Origin: Planosporangium flavigriseum
GTDB lineage: Bacteria; Actinomycetota; Actinomycetes; Mycobacteriales; Micromonosporaceae
Length of the DNA stretch: 64,000 nucleotides
Direction: 5' to 3'
Assembly: GCF_011947225.1 (NCBI RefSeq)
Contig: NZ_JAATVW010000004.1
Location: 310,001 to 374,000 of the forward strand
Part shown: positions 50,128 to 59,035 of the stretch, piece after piece
How positions within the stretch are numbered: position 1 is the stretch's first letter
How the letters are laid out: each line of letters opens with the position of its first letter
Position numbers and translations under genes: made by a program
Notes under the pieces: model-generated
Seen by the model: only the letters and a program-made list of their open reading frames with translations
Databases searched by the model: none
What the model was told of the DNA's origin: nothing

Positions 50128-50859
50128 TCAGTCGAAGAGGCCGCCGAGCAGGCCGCCCTGGCTCTGCTGCCCGCCGCCGTTTCCGGACAGCCCGCCCAGG
50201 ACCTCCTCCGAGGGCTGCACGACGACAAAGCCCTGGCCGGCGAAGCTCATCGTGAACGCCTCGCCCGTGGTGCGGCCGATCAGCGTGCCGATCCCGAGCT
50301 GGTCGGCGCGGTGGTACCCGGTCTGCAGGTTCGCCGACCAGCAGATCGCGGCCTGCGGGTCCGCGTACGTCGGGGCGTCCACGTTCAGGACGACGGGGGT
50401 GCCGTCGGTCGTGATGGCGATGCGGCCGTGGCCCGTGAAGACGCAGTTGAACATGCCGGCGGACGACAGCATGCCCAGGCCCTGGACCATCTGGATCTCG
50501 TACTTCAGCGTCGGCTCGAACGCGAGCACGTTCGCGCCGTTGATCGTGATCGCGTCGCCCGGCTCCAGGTCGATCAGGTGCACGTCATGGGCGCGGTTGG
50601 CCAGGAAGAGATCGCCGTGCCCGGAGACCTTCATCAGCGGTACGCCCTCGCCGGTGAGCTTCTGCTTGAGCCACTTGCCCATGCCGCCCGCGCCGAGCGC
50701 CTGGAACTGCATCTGCCCCTGGTAGGCCACCATCGCGCCGGTGCGCGCCATGACCTCGCCGTTGAGCTCCACCTTCAGCATCTTGGAGTTCTGCAGCCGT
50801 AGGCCGGGCTGGGCGGACTCCTTCTCCAGGTTCTCGGCGGCGAACAGTGCGCTACGCAT
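50128..50859 (-). CDS. AIM24 family protein
   Basis: A 243-residue protein of the AIM24/TerD-like beta-structure family. LKVELNGEVMARTGAMVAYQ and the later LSSAGMFNCVFTGHGRIAI, with the Gly-rich end GNGGGQQSQGGLLGG, are typical. There is no signal peptide. The role in bacteria is not known; the mitochondrial homologue is needed for respiratory complexes. It converges on pheA with 12 bases between the stops. Confidence 0.82.
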   Translation of the reverse strand: MRSALFAAENLEKESAQPGLRLQNSKMLKVELNGEVMARTGAMVAYQGQMQFQALGAGGMGKWLKQKLTGEGVPLMKVSGHGDLFLANRAHDVHLIDLEPGDAITINGANVLAFEPTLKYEIQMVQGLGMLSSAGMFNCVFTGHGRIAITTDGTPVVLNVDAPTYADPQAAICWSANLQTGYHRADQLGIGTLIGRTTGEAFTMSFAGQGFVVVQPSEEVLGGLSGNGGGQQSQGGLLGGLFD

Positions 50860-50919
50860 TGGCTCTACTTCCTTCCGTTCTGTGCGACGATCGTGACAAT
50901 AGGTGGCCTGGTCAAGTCC

Positions 50920-51273
50920 TCAGCCCCAGCCGAGCTCGTGCAGCCGCGCGTCGTCGATGCCGAAGTGATGGGCGATCTCGTGCACGACGGTCACCGCCAC
51001 CTCCTCGACCACCTCGTCGTCGGTGGAGCACATGGCCAGGATGGGGTTGCGATAGATGATGATCCGGTCGGGCAGTACGCCGGAGTAGTCCCAGCCCCGC
51101 TCGGTGAGGGCGTACCCCTCGTAGACGCCCAGCAGCGACGGATCGTCGGCGGGCGGATCGTCCTCGACCAGGATCACGACGTTGTCCATGAGCCCGAGCA
51201 GTTCGGCGGGGACCTCGTCGAGCGCTTCACCCACCAGCTCTTCGAACCGGGTACGGGCCATCTCTATCGGCAC
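50920..51273 (-). CDS. Zincin-like metallopeptidase
   Basis: A 117-residue protein with the HExxH motif HEIAHHFGIDDARLHELGWG, in which the second histidine and a distal histidine complete a zinc site. The conserved VYEGYALTERGWDYSGVLPDRIIIYRNP stretch is the family core and is common to the MPE/zincin group of small metallopeptidases in actinobacteria. It is short and cytoplasmic. The GTG start is covered by a palindrome; ATG 51261 (MARTRF) is an alternative with TAGAG upstream. Substrate is unknown. Confidence 0.8.
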   Translation of the reverse strand: MPIEMARTRFEELVGEALDEVPAELLGLMDNVVILVEDDPPADDPSLLGVYEGYALTERGWDYSGVLPDRIIIYRNPILAMCSTDDEVVEEVAVTVVHEIAHHFGIDDARLHELGWG

Positions 51274-51288
51274 ATACGTATTGTGCCG
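51268..51288. promoter_or_regulatory. Near-palindrome over the metallopeptidase start
   Basis: CGGCACA at 51268-51274 and TGTGCCG at 51282-51288 are 7-bp arms around TACGTAT. It covers the GTG start codon of the metallopeptidase gene, so it may act as an operator or as an mRNA hairpin hiding the start. Confidence 0.5.
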
Positions 51289-51319
51289 GCACGTCGCCAG
51301 GGTAAGGGGCTGGATGCAG

Positions 51320-51356
51320 ACCGGCGCTCCACGCGTCGACCGCGTGGAGCGCCGGT
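51320..51356 (-). terminator. Hairpin with 16-bp perfect stem after osmC
   Basis: ACCGGCGCTCCACGCG at 51320-51335 and CGCGTGGAGCGCCGGT at 51341-51356 are perfect complements around TCGAC. On the minus strand it follows the osmC stop by about 20 bases and precedes the metallopeptidase promoter. No T tract. Confidence 0.75.
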
Positions 51357-51375
51357 TATCGGTGGTACGGAAGGC

Positions 51376-51801
51376 TCAGACCAGCGTGGCGTCGAGCGTG
51401 ATCTCGACGGTGGCGAGCGCCTTGGAGACCGGGCAGTTCACCTTCGCCTGCTCGGCGATCTTCTGGAACTCGGCCTCGTCGATGCCGGGCACGCTTCCCT
51501 GCGTGACCAGGTCGATCCGGGTGATGCCGAAGCCGGCATCGGTCTTGTTCAAGTGAACGCTGGCCCGGGTGTCGACCGAGTTCGGTACGTGGCCGGCCTG
51601 GGACAGCGCGTTGGCGAACGCCATCGAGAAGCAGCCGGCGTGGGCGGCGGCGATGAGCTCCTCCGGGTTGGTCCCCTGGCCGTCCTCGAAGCGGGAAGGG
51701 AACGAGTACGGCCCCTCGAAGGCCCCGGAGCCGAGCGCCATGGTGCCGGCGCCTTCTTTGAGCGAACCCTGCCAGCGGGCAGATGATGTACGAGTTGGCA
51801 T
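51376..51801 (-). CDS. osmC: Organic hydroperoxide resistance protein OsmC
   Basis: A 141-residue thiol peroxidase of the OsmC branch. Family blocks are in order: SARWQGSLKEGAGTM, FEDGQGTNPEELIAAAH, the first catalytic cysteine in HAGCFSMAF, the second in NCPVSKAL and VEITLDATL at the end. These match Escherichia coli OsmC closely. The open frame runs upstream to 51951, but ATG 51801 gives the family start MPTRTSSARWQG. It should detoxify organic hydroperoxides. Confidence 0.93.
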   Translation of the reverse strand: MPTRTSSARWQGSLKEGAGTMALGSGAFEGPYSFPSRFEDGQGTNPEELIAAAHAGCFSMAFANALSQAGHVPNSVDTRASVHLNKTDAGFGITRIDLVTQGSVPGIDEAEFQKIAEQAKVNCPVSKALATVEITLDATLV

Positions 51802-51848
51802 AAGTGTGACGCTAGCCCATTCGGTTGGACGGGTGCGACGATCCACTG

Positions 51849-52361
51849 ATGCCGCGCCCACTTTCCACCGCGACCGGTGCTCTGCTGGGCGGGGCCGGTC
51901 TGTGCGCCGGGATCGCGTCGCTGGCCGTTCCGTGGGGCCGGTACCGGGCACGTGGCACCGTGCTCGGCGGGCAGCCCGCCCCCGACCCGGTGTCGGCCGC
52001 GGTGTTCCAGGTGCCCGGCGGTACGTGGTACCTGCTCGCGCTGGGCCTGCTCGCGGGCCTGCTCGCGATCGCCGCGCTGGACACCGGGCGAGCGGTCAAG
52101 CTGGCCCTCAGCGTGGCGCCGAGCCTTGGCATCGTCACCGCGGTGCTCGTCATCGCCCTGGCGAACGGTGTCGCCACCACCGCGGGCCGGATCGACGCGA
52201 TAGGGCTCGCCGGTCTGGAGATAACCGGGGAGACGGCGTACGGGGTGTGGCTCGGCCTGGCCGCCGGCCCGCTGCTCGGATTCGGCGCGGGCGCGGTGGC
52301 GCTGGGGCGTCGACGGCACCACGCTCCCGTTGCTGGGGCGGGCGCCCCGCTCACGGAATGA
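51849..52361 (+). CDS. Small polytopic membrane protein, unknown function
   Basis: About 170 residues with four hydrophobic segments (ALLGGAGLCAGIASLAVPWG, WYLLALGLLAGLLAIAAL, ALSVAPSLGIVTAVLVIAL and GVWLGLAAGPLLGFGAGAVAL). The remainder is short and polar. It could be any small integral membrane protein and no family is recognised. ATG 51849 is chosen over a TTG frame start at 51825. It is divergent from osmC, and its end is covered by a long terminator hairpin. Confidence 0.65.
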   Translation: MPRPLSTATGALLGGAGLCAGIASLAVPWGRYRARGTVLGGQPAPDPVSAAVFQVPGGTWYLLALGLLAGLLAIAALDTGRAVKLALSVAPSLGIVTAVLVIALANGVATTAGRIDAIGLAGLEITGETAYGVWLGLAAGPLLGFGAGAVALGRRRHHAPVAGAGAPLTE

Positions 52362-52378
52362 GCAGGGCGCCCGCCCCA
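52334..52378 (+). terminator. Strong hairpin across the end of the small membrane protein gene
   Basis: TGGGGCGGGCGCCC at 52334-52347 and GGGCGCCCGCCCCA at 52365-52378 are perfect complements. The loop contains the TGA stop at 52359-52361, so the stem would form only after the ribosome leaves. The rest of the gap to 52601 holds no further feature that I can support. Confidence 0.7.
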
Positions 52379-52600
52379 CGAAGAGGGGAAGGTCCAGGTC
52401 CGCTCCGCACCCGGGTCAGGTGTCTGGTGTATCAGTGCGCGCACAAACATGGCCAGCTGCGTTTTCGCCGCGCGCGTGGGGGTAGGCAAGGCGAGCCCCA
52501 CTAGGGGCGCAGATCCGTGACGAGAGGCGGGTGCGGCCGTTCCTTCGCTGGCACGTGGGTGGGAAGTGTCGCGAGGCAGTGCCTGAGGCCAAGGAACGCA

Positions 52601-53734
52601 ATGACAAACGCAAACGGCCCGACCGTCGGGGTCCTCGGCTCCTACGGTGGAATGAACCTTGGCGACGAGGCGATTCTGACGAGCCTGCTAGGAGATCTGC
52701 GCCAGCGTCGGCCCGACGCTCACGTCGTTGTGTTCTCCCGCAACCCGGAGTACACCCAAGTGGCTTTCCCGGACATCGAGGCCACCGGATGGGAGGGTGT
52801 GAACCGCGAGCGCATGGCGGAGGCGCTGTGCCGGCTCGACCTGCTGATTCTCGGCGGCGGCGGGATCCTGTACAACACCGAGGCCCGCCGTTATCTGAGG
52901 TTGGTGGCGGAGGCGCAGGAGTGCGGGGTGCCGGTGTTCACCTACGCGGTGGGCGCCGGGCCGCTCACCGACGGCGTCGACTGCGGATTGACCAGGGAGA
53001 CCCTGCAGAAGGCGCTTGAGGTCACCGTGCGCGACGAGGGGTCGAAGCTGGCTCTGGAGGAGGCCGGGGTGCGCTGTCCGGTGACGGTGACCGCCGATCC
53101 CGCGATGCTCCTGCAACCCGAGGAGTTCTGCCGGGACGCGCTGCGGACGGAGGGGGTACCCGACGGGTGGCGAATGATCGGGATGAGCGTGCGCGAGCCG
53201 GGTCGGGCGGCCCAGAGCCTCGACGTCGACGCGTACCACCAACTGCTGGCCCACGTCGCCGACTTCCTGGTCCACCGGCTGGACGCGCAGTTGGTGTTCG
53301 TACCGATGGAGCGGCAGGACATCGCCCACTCGCACGCCGTGCTGTCGTACATGTCCGCGGCGGATCGAGGCCGCGTGCTGAACAACAACTACCGGCCGTG
53401 CCAGGTGCTGGGGCTGATGCGCCACCTCGACCTGGCCGTGGGCATGCGCCTGCACTTTCTGATCTTCGCCGCTATCGCCGGGGTTCCGGTGCTCCCGCTG
53501 CCCTACGCCGGCAAGGTGTTCGACTTCGCCAAGGAGATCGGCGCTCCCTCGTTGGGCGGCGTCGTACGCGAGGCGGCCGGTCCGCTCCTCGCCGAGGTGG
53601 ATCGGCTGTGGGACGAACGTTGGCTGCGTATCCGCGATACCACCAGCCGGCTGGCGGGGCTGCGTGAGCGCGCCGCCCTGACCGGCGAGCGCCTGAGCCA
53701 ACACCTGGAACGGATCATGCCGGTCCCGGCGTGA
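52601..53734 (+). CDS. Polysaccharide pyruvyl transferase family protein
   Basis: A 377-residue protein of the CsaB/PssM type. The N-terminal GVLGSYGGMNLGDEAILTSL and the middle LLILGGGGILYN plus AVGAGPL, then GMSVREPGR and AVGMRLHFLIFAAI, are the characteristic blocks of pyruvyl transferases that add a ketal-linked pyruvate to a sugar of a cell-surface polymer. AAGGA lies 5 bases before ATG 52601. It is coupled to the next gene by a 4-base overlap. The sugar acceptor is unknown. Confidence 0.85.
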   Translation: MTNANGPTVGVLGSYGGMNLGDEAILTSLLGDLRQRRPDAHVVVFSRNPEYTQVAFPDIEATGWEGVNRERMAEALCRLDLLILGGGGILYNTEARRYLRLVAEAQECGVPVFTYAVGAGPLTDGVDCGLTRETLQKALEVTVRDEGSKLALEEAGVRCPVTVTADPAMLLQPEEFCRDALRTEGVPDGWRMIGMSVREPGRAAQSLDVDAYHQLLAHVADFLVHRLDAQLVFVPMERQDIAHSHAVLSYMSAADRGRVLNNNYRPCQVLGLMRHLDLAVGMRLHFLIFAAIAGVPVLPLPYAGKVFDFAKEIGAPSLGGVVREAAGPLLAEVDRLWDERWLRIRDTTSRLAGLRERAALTGERLSQHLERIMPVPA

Positions 53735-55383
53735 CGGCCGAGCCCGATCCGGCGGTTGAGAAGATCATGACTGCCGGGCACGATCACAGGATGTCGAACG
53801 CGTACGACGTGATCGTGGTCGGCGGCGGCCACAACGGCCTGGTGGCCGCGGCGTACCTCGCCAAGGCGGGCCGCCGGGTGCTCGTCTGCGAACGCCGCCA
53901 CACGGTCGGCGGGGCGGCGGTCTCGGAGCATCCGTTCGGCCCGGACTTCACTGTGACCTCGCTGTCGTACGTGGTGAGCCTGCTGCCGCAGCAGATGGTG
54001 CGCGACCTCAAGCTGAGAGAGCACGGCTACCGCGTGTACCCGCAGGGGCCGTACTTCGCGCCCCGCCGCGACGGCGGGTACCTGTCGCTGCCCGACGATC
54101 CGGTGGCGCGGGCGAAGGAGATCGCGAAGTTCTCCAGCCGGGACGCCGAGGCCTACGAACGATGGAACGCCTGGCTGGAGAGGCTGGGCGGCCTCGTCGG
54201 CCCGCTGCTGGAGTCAATCCCGCCGAAGCTCGGCTCGAAGAAGCCACGGGACCTGCTGGGACAGGTCGCCCTGGCAGCGAAGCTGCGCAAGGTCGACGTA
54301 CGCGAAGCGTTCGATTTGACCCGGCTGTTCACGGCGAGCATCGCGGACCTGGTGGAGGAGCGCTTCGCCAGCGACGCGCTGCGCGGCCTGCTCAGCGTCT
54401 CCGGCGTGATCGGCACCTGGGCCGGCCCGCGCAGCGCCGGGACGGCGTACGTGATGCTGCACCACCATGTCGGTGACACGGCCTGGGGGTTTCCGCGTGG
54501 CGGCATGGGCGGTGTGACGCAGGCGCTCGCCGGTGCCGCCAGAGCGTTCGGCGCGGAGATCCGCACCGGGGCGCCGGTGGGCCGCATCGACGTCGACGCC
54601 GGCCGGGTGCGCGGGGTGACCCTGGAGTCGGGTGAGGAGATCGCGGCGAGCACCGTCATCACCACCGCCCACCCGAAGATCTCCTTCCTGCGTTTGGTGG
54701 AGCGGTCGCAGCTACCCGAGGACTTCGTCGCCGACATCGAGTCCTGGCAGACCCGCTCGGGCACGGTCAAAATCAACTTCGCGGTCGACACGTTGCCCAC
54801 GTTCACCGCGCACCCCGACTACGACCCGTCGATCTACGGCGGCACGATCGTCCTGGCCGAGTCGCTCGACGACGTGGAGAACGCCTACCAGGAGGCGGTC
54901 GCGGGGCGGGCGGCGACAAGTGCGTTCGCCGACATCTGCATCCCGTCGGTCTTCGACGACTCACTCGCCCCGCGGGGCAAGCACGTCGTCAGCGCGTTCA
55001 CCCAGTGGGTGCCGCACACCTGGGCCCGGAACCCGGACCCCGACGAGCTCACGGCGTACGCCGACCGGCTCACCGCCCGGATCGAGGCGGTCGCGCCGGG
55101 GTTCATCGACTCGATCATTGGACGGCAGGTCATCGGCCCGGACACCATGGAGCGCGAGTACGGGCTCGTCGGCGGCAACATCTTCCACGGCGAGCTGACG
55201 CCGGGGCAGATGTTCCACTGCCGGCCCGCCGCCGGGTACGCCGACCTGCGCACCCCGGTACGCGGGCTCTACCAGGCCGGATCCGCCACGCACGGCGGCG
55301 GCGGGGTGACCGGTATCCCCGGGCGCAACGTGGTCCGCCAGGTCTTACGCGACAGCCGACGGAAGGCAGCCGATGGGGAGTGA
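53731..55383 (+). CDS. FAD-dependent oxidoreductase (phytoene-desaturase/PYROXD2-like)
   Basis: A 550-residue flavoprotein. DVIVVGGGHNGLVAAAYLAK is the FAD-binding dinucleotide motif, followed by ERRHTVGGAAVSE, and the C-terminal end has AGSATHGGGGVTGIPGRNVV. This is the layout of amine-oxidase-type and carotenoid-desaturase-type oxidoreductases, in particular the PYROXD2-like branch. Substrate is not known. The start could be GTG 53731, ATG 53767 or ATG 53791; homologues usually begin close to the last. It overlaps the pyruvyl transferase gene. A TTA codon is at 55345-55347. Confidence 0.85.
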   Translation: MTAEPDPAVEKIMTAGHDHRMSNAYDVIVVGGGHNGLVAAAYLAKAGRRVLVCERRHTVGGAAVSEHPFGPDFTVTSLSYVVSLLPQQMVRDLKLREHGYRVYPQGPYFAPRRDGGYLSLPDDPVARAKEIAKFSSRDAEAYERWNAWLERLGGLVGPLLESIPPKLGSKKPRDLLGQVALAAKLRKVDVREAFDLTRLFTASIADLVEERFASDALRGLLSVSGVIGTWAGPRSAGTAYVMLHHHVGDTAWGFPRGGMGGVTQALAGAARAFGAEIRTGAPVGRIDVDAGRVRGVTLESGEEIAASTVITTAHPKISFLRLVERSQLPEDFVADIESWQTRSGTVKINFAVDTLPTFTAHPDYDPSIYGGTIVLAESLDDVENAYQEAVAGRAATSAFADICIPSVFDDSLAPRGKHVVSAFTQWVPHTWARNPDPDELTAYADRLTARIEAVAPGFIDSIIGRQVIGPDTMEREYGLVGGNIFHGELTPGQMFHCRPAAGYADLRTPVRGLYQAGSATHGGGGVTGIPGRNVVRQVLRDSRRKAADGE

Positions 55384-56038
55384 GCAGCCGAGCATCATCG
55401 AAAACGGCGGTGGGGAGCGAGTCCCCGTGACGGTCGTACGCGGAGCCGGTCTCGGCTGCGCGCTGGCCGGGTTCGGCCTGCTCGTCGCCGCGCAACTGCT
55501 GCCGTGGCTGTCCGCGACGACCAGTCCGCTGCAACAGGATTTCCCGACGAGTACCGGCGGCCGGCTGGAGCGGAGCCTCGTCGAACTGCCCCTGCCGACC
55601 GAGATCTTCAACCTCGGCTGGCTGATGGTGCTCGGCGCCGTGGCGACCGCGCTCGCCGTACGCGGCGCTGCCCGGCGGGTCGTGGTGGCGGCCGGCCTCG
55701 GCCTGGTCGGTGGCGAGTTGGCGCTGCTCATCGGCATGACCCGCACGATCAAACGCAGCGGGCTCTTCCGCGGCACCTTCCCCCAGACGGCTCTGGCCAG
55801 TCACCTGGAGACCGGCGTGTACTGCGCGTACGCCGCGCTGGTGATGTTCGCCCTCGCGCTGCTGCTGGCCGGCGGCGTTCCGCTGTGGCTGCGCCGGCGC
55901 GCCACGCCAGCCACCGAGGCCGAGCCGGTCGGGCCCGCGGACCTGACGGTCACCGCGGCCCCGACCACGGACCCGGCGTTGTGGGCACGCGATCCGCACA
56001 CCGATATCGAAGTGGGCGGACGACAGTCAGAACGGTAA
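55373..56038 (+). CDS. Membrane protein of unknown function
   Basis: A 221-residue protein with four hydrophobic segments ([53 protein letters not shown] and [20 protein letters not shown]) and a short acidic tail. It has the same general look as the small membrane protein at 51.8 kb (PW motif after the first helix, Ala/Leu-rich helices), suggesting both belong to one loose group. It overlaps the FAD oxidoreductase gene by 11 bases and precedes serS. Confidence 0.65.
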   Translation: MGSEQPSIIENGGGERVPVTVVRGAGLGCALAGFGLLVAAQLLPWLSATTSPLQQDFPTSTGGRLERSLVELPLPTEIFNLGWLMVLGAVATALAVRGAARRVVVAAGLGLVGGELALLIGMTRTIKRSGLFRGTFPQTALASHLETGVYCAYAALVMFALALLLAGGVPLWLRRRATPATEAEPVGPADLTVTAAPTTDPALWARDPHTDIEVGGRQSER

Positions 56039-56041
56039 GCT
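56036..56041 (+). promoter_or_regulatory. Candidate promoter of serS
   Basis: TAAGCT lies 8 bases before the GTG start at 56050 and overlaps the stop of the upstream gene. Confidence 0.4.
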
Positions 56042-56049
56042 CACGCATC

Positions 56050-57312
56050 GTGATTGACCTGCGCTTGGTACGAGAAAATCCCGATCTGGTGCGAGCCAGC
56101 CAGCGTGCCCGCGGTGCCTCGGAGGACGCCGTCGACGCGCTGCTCGCCGCCGACGAGGCCCGCCGGTCGGCCGTCGCCCGCTTCGAAGCGCTGCGCGCCG
56201 AGCAGAAGCAGCTCGGCAAGCAGATGCCGAAGGCGCAGGGCGCGGAGCGGGAAGCGCTGCTGTCGCGTACCAAGGAGCTTTCCCAGCAGGTCAAGGAGGC
56301 GGAGTCCGCCGCCGACGCCGCCGACGCCGCCCTGCGCCGCGCGCAGATGGCCGTGCCGAACGTCGTCGAGGAGGGCGCCCCGCCCGGCGGCGAGGACGAC
56401 TTCGTCGTACTGCGGGAAGTGGGCGACAAGCCGCGCATCGACAACCCGCGCGACCACCTGGAGATCGGTGAGGCGCTCGGTGCGATCGACGTCGAGCGCG
56501 GTGCGAAGGTGTCCGGCAGCCGGTTCTACTACCTGACCGGGGTGGGCGCCCTGCTCGAACTCGGTCTGCTCCAGCTGGCGATCCAGCAGGCCGTCGAGCA
56601 CGGGCTGACGCCGGTGATCCCGCCGGTGCTGGTCAAGCCGGAGGCGATGGAGGGCACCGGGTTCCTCGGCGAGCACGCCAGCGAGGTGTACCGGCTCGAA
56701 GCCGACGACCTGTACCTCGTCGGCACGTCGGAGGTCCCGCTCGCGGCGTACCACAGCGGCGAGATCCTCGACCTGAACCAGGGGCGCCGCTACGCCGGCT
56801 GGTCGACGTGCTTCCGTCGGGAGGCCGGCTCGTACGGCAAGGACGTGCGCGGGATCCTGCGGGTGCACCAGTTCGACAAGGTGGAGATGTTCTCGTACGT
56901 GCGGCCGGAGGAGGCACACGACGAGCACCAGCGGCTGCTCGCGTGGCAGGAGGAGATGCTGGCCAAGGTCGAGGTGCCCTACCGGGTGATCGACGTGGCG
57001 GCCGGCGACCTCGGCTCGAGCGCAGCGCGCAAGTTCGACATCGAGGCGTGGGTGCCGTCACAGGGCCGGTACCGTGAGGTCACGTCCACGTCGAACTGCA
57101 CGACGTACCAGGCCCGGCGCCTCAACATCCGGTACCGCGACGAAGAGGGCAAGACGCAGTTCGCGGCGACGCTCAACGGCACCCTGGCCACGACCCGCTG
57201 GCTGATCCCGATCCTGGAGAACCACCAGCAGCCGGACGGTTCGGTACGGGTACCGAAGGCTCTCCAGCCCTTCCTCGGCGGTCGCGACGTCCTGGAGCCG
57301 ACCAACCGGTAG
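56050..57312 (+). CDS. serS: Serine-tRNA ligase
   Basis: A 420-residue class II aminoacyl-tRNA synthetase. The N-terminal coiled-coil arm that holds tRNA-Ser is at about residues 30-100 ([19 protein letters not shown]). Motif 2 is in [23 protein letters not shown] and motif 3 in [17 protein letters not shown]. All are intact, so it should charge tRNA-Ser. The GTG start matches the family start [15 protein letters not shown]. It is an essential housekeeping gene. Confidence 0.96.
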   Translation: MIDLRLVRENPDLVRASQRARGASEDAVDALLAADEARRSAVARFEALRAEQKQLGKQMPKAQGAEREALLSRTKELSQQVKEAESAADAADAALRRAQMAVPNVVEEGAPPGGEDDFVVLREVGDKPRIDNPRDHLEIGEALGAIDVERGAKVSGSRFYYLTGVGALLELGLLQLAIQQAVEHGLTPVIPPVLVKPEAMEGTGFLGEHASEVYRLEADDLYLVGTSEVPLAAYHSGEILDLNQGRRYAGWSTCFRREAGSYGKDVRGILRVHQFDKVEMFSYVRPEEAHDEHQRLLAWQEEMLAKVEVPYRVIDVAAGDLGSSAARKFDIEAWVPSQGRYREVTSTSNCTTYQARRLNIRYRDEEGKTQFAATLNGTLATTRWLIPILENHQQPDGSVRVPKALQPFLGGRDVLEPTNR

Positions 57313-57401
57313 TCCGCTGTTCGGGCCGATTTCGCCCTGATGTGGGCGGGCTCACCTGTTGGCGAGGTACGGTTGCTGCCCGCTTACGCCAGGAGGCGAG
57401 C

Positions 57402-58235
57402 ATGATCAGGCACCAGACCAGGCCTGGCCTGCCCAAGCTGATCGCGACCGATCTCGACGGCACGTTGGTGCGCAGCGATGACACGGTCAGCGCGTACACG
57501 CTCGAGGTGCTGGCCCGGGTCAAAGCCGCCGGCATCCCGATCGTCGGCGCCACCGGCCGTGGCCCCCGCCTGATCGAACTGGTACGCACCGACATCCCGA
57601 CCGCGGACTTCCTGGTCATGGGCGGCGGCAGCCGGGTCATCGACCTGACCGACCCCGACGTGCCGCTGGTGCTACGCGACGAGCGCCTCGACGGCGACGT
57701 GCTGGCTGAGTTGCTGGCGACCCTGGAGCGCGAGATCGGCCCGCTGTCCGTGCTGGTGGAGGCCAGTGACGAGCCCCGGTCGCCGCTGTGGGGAGACGTC
57801 CACCCGGCGTGGCGATACCCCGAGGTCGTGGAGGCGAGGGTACGGGCGGAAGCCCTCGTCGGCCGCGTGATCAAGGGGTTCGCCTACCACGACAGCTACG
57901 ACGCCGACCAGTTGGTCGAGGTCGCCCGCCGGCTGATCGATCCGTCGATCGCGACGGTGACCCAGGCCGGGCTCGGGTACATCGAGATCTGCCCACCGGG
58001 CGTGGACAAGGCCACCGGCCTGTCGGTGGTGGCGCAGGTCCTGGGCATGGACCCGGCCGACGTGCTGGTCTTCGGCGACATGCCCAACGATCTGCCGATG
58101 TTCGACTGGGCGGGTTTCGGTCGGGTCGCCGTCGCCAACGCGCACCCTCAGGTGCTGGCGGTGGCGGACGAGGTCACCGGGTCGAATGACGCCGACGGAG
58201 TCGCCGTCTATCTGGATGCCATGCTGTCGGCGTGA
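57402..58235 (+). CDS. HAD-superfamily hydrolase (Cof-type), first copy
   Basis: A 277-residue phosphatase of the Cof/IIB HAD subfamily. Motif I is IATDLDGTLV (nucleophile Asp), motif II is IVGATGRG, and motifs III/IV are in DKATGLSVV and LVFGDMPNDLPMF. AGGAGG lies 5 bases upstream of ATG 57402. It is followed by a paralogue with a 4-base overlap. Substrates of this class are usually sugar phosphates or nucleotide/cofactor phosphates. Confidence 0.88.
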   Translation: MIRHQTRPGLPKLIATDLDGTLVRSDDTVSAYTLEVLARVKAAGIPIVGATGRGPRLIELVRTDIPTADFLVMGGGSRVIDLTDPDVPLVLRDERLDGDVLAELLATLEREIGPLSVLVEASDEPRSPLWGDVHPAWRYPEVVEARVRAEALVGRVIKGFAYHDSYDADQLVEVARRLIDPSIATVTQAGLGYIEICPPGVDKATGLSVVAQVLGMDPADVLVFGDMPNDLPMFDWAGFGRVAVANAHPQVLAVADEVTGSNDADGVAVYLDAMLSA

Positions 58236-59035
58236 GAATGCGGCTGGTGGCCACGGACCTGGACGGGACGCTGGTACGAAACGACTTCACGATCGGTGTC
58301 CGCAGCGTCGCCGCCCTCGAGCGGGTCCATGGGCTCGGCGGGGCTGTCGTCCTGGTCACCGGGCGTCCGATCCGCTGGCTGTACCCCGTGTACGAGCACC
58401 TGCCGATCCAGCCGCTCGCCGTGGTGGCCAACGGCGCGGCCGTCTACGACCCGGTCGACGACAAGGTCCTGCACTCGAGGCCGCTCGAGCCGGCGGCCAT
58501 CGCGGAGGCGTGCGCCCGGCTGCGGTCGGCGGTGCCCGGCGTGCGGTTCGCGGTCGAGACCGATGGCGGGCGGGTGATGCTGCACGAGCCGGCGTACGAG
58601 GTCGGCGGCTGGGAGATCCGGGGTGACGGGGTCCACGAGGTCCACATTCAAGAACTCGCCGCCCAGCCAGCCGCGAAGCTGCTGGTCAATGCGGGTGCGC
58701 AGCCGCCGGATGCGTTCACCGCGCTGGTGGCCGACCTGCTGGAGGGGGTCGCCGAGGCCACCCACTCGTCGTCGAGCGGCATCGTCGAAGTGTCGGCCGC
58801 GGGCGTGACCAAAGCGGCCGGCCTGGCGTGGGTGGCCGAACGGCTCGGCGTGGCGCCGCACGAGGTCGTCGCGTTCGGCGACATGCCCAACGACCTGCCG
58901 ATGTTCGCGTGGTCGGGGCGTGGCGTGGCGGTAGCCAACGCACACCCGGCGGTGCTCGCGGCCGCCGACGACGTGACCGCGGCCAACGACGCCGACGGGG
59001 TCGCGGCGTACCTGGAGCGCCTGCTCGACGCCTAG
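58232..59035 (+). CDS. HAD-superfamily hydrolase (Cof-type), second copy
   Basis: A 267-residue Cof-type HAD phosphatase. Motif I is VATDLDGTLVR, motif II is VLVTGRP, and motif III/IV are in VTKAAGLAWVAE and VAFGDMPNDLPMF. It is clearly paralogous to the gene just before it, with which it shares a 4-base overlap (GTGA), so the pair arose by tandem duplication. ATG 58238 is an alternative start. It converges on the proteasome activator gene. Confidence 0.88.
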   Translation: MRMRLVATDLDGTLVRNDFTIGVRSVAALERVHGLGGAVVLVTGRPIRWLYPVYEHLPIQPLAVVANGAAVYDPVDDKVLHSRPLEPAAIAEACARLRSAVPGVRFAVETDGGRVMLHEPAYEVGGWEIRGDGVHEVHIQELAAQPAAKLLVNAGAQPPDAFTALVADLLEGVAEATHSSSSGIVEVSAAGVTKAAGLAWVAERLGVAPHEVVAFGDMPNDLPMFAWSGRGVAVANAHPAVLAAADDVTAANDADGVAAYLERLLDA

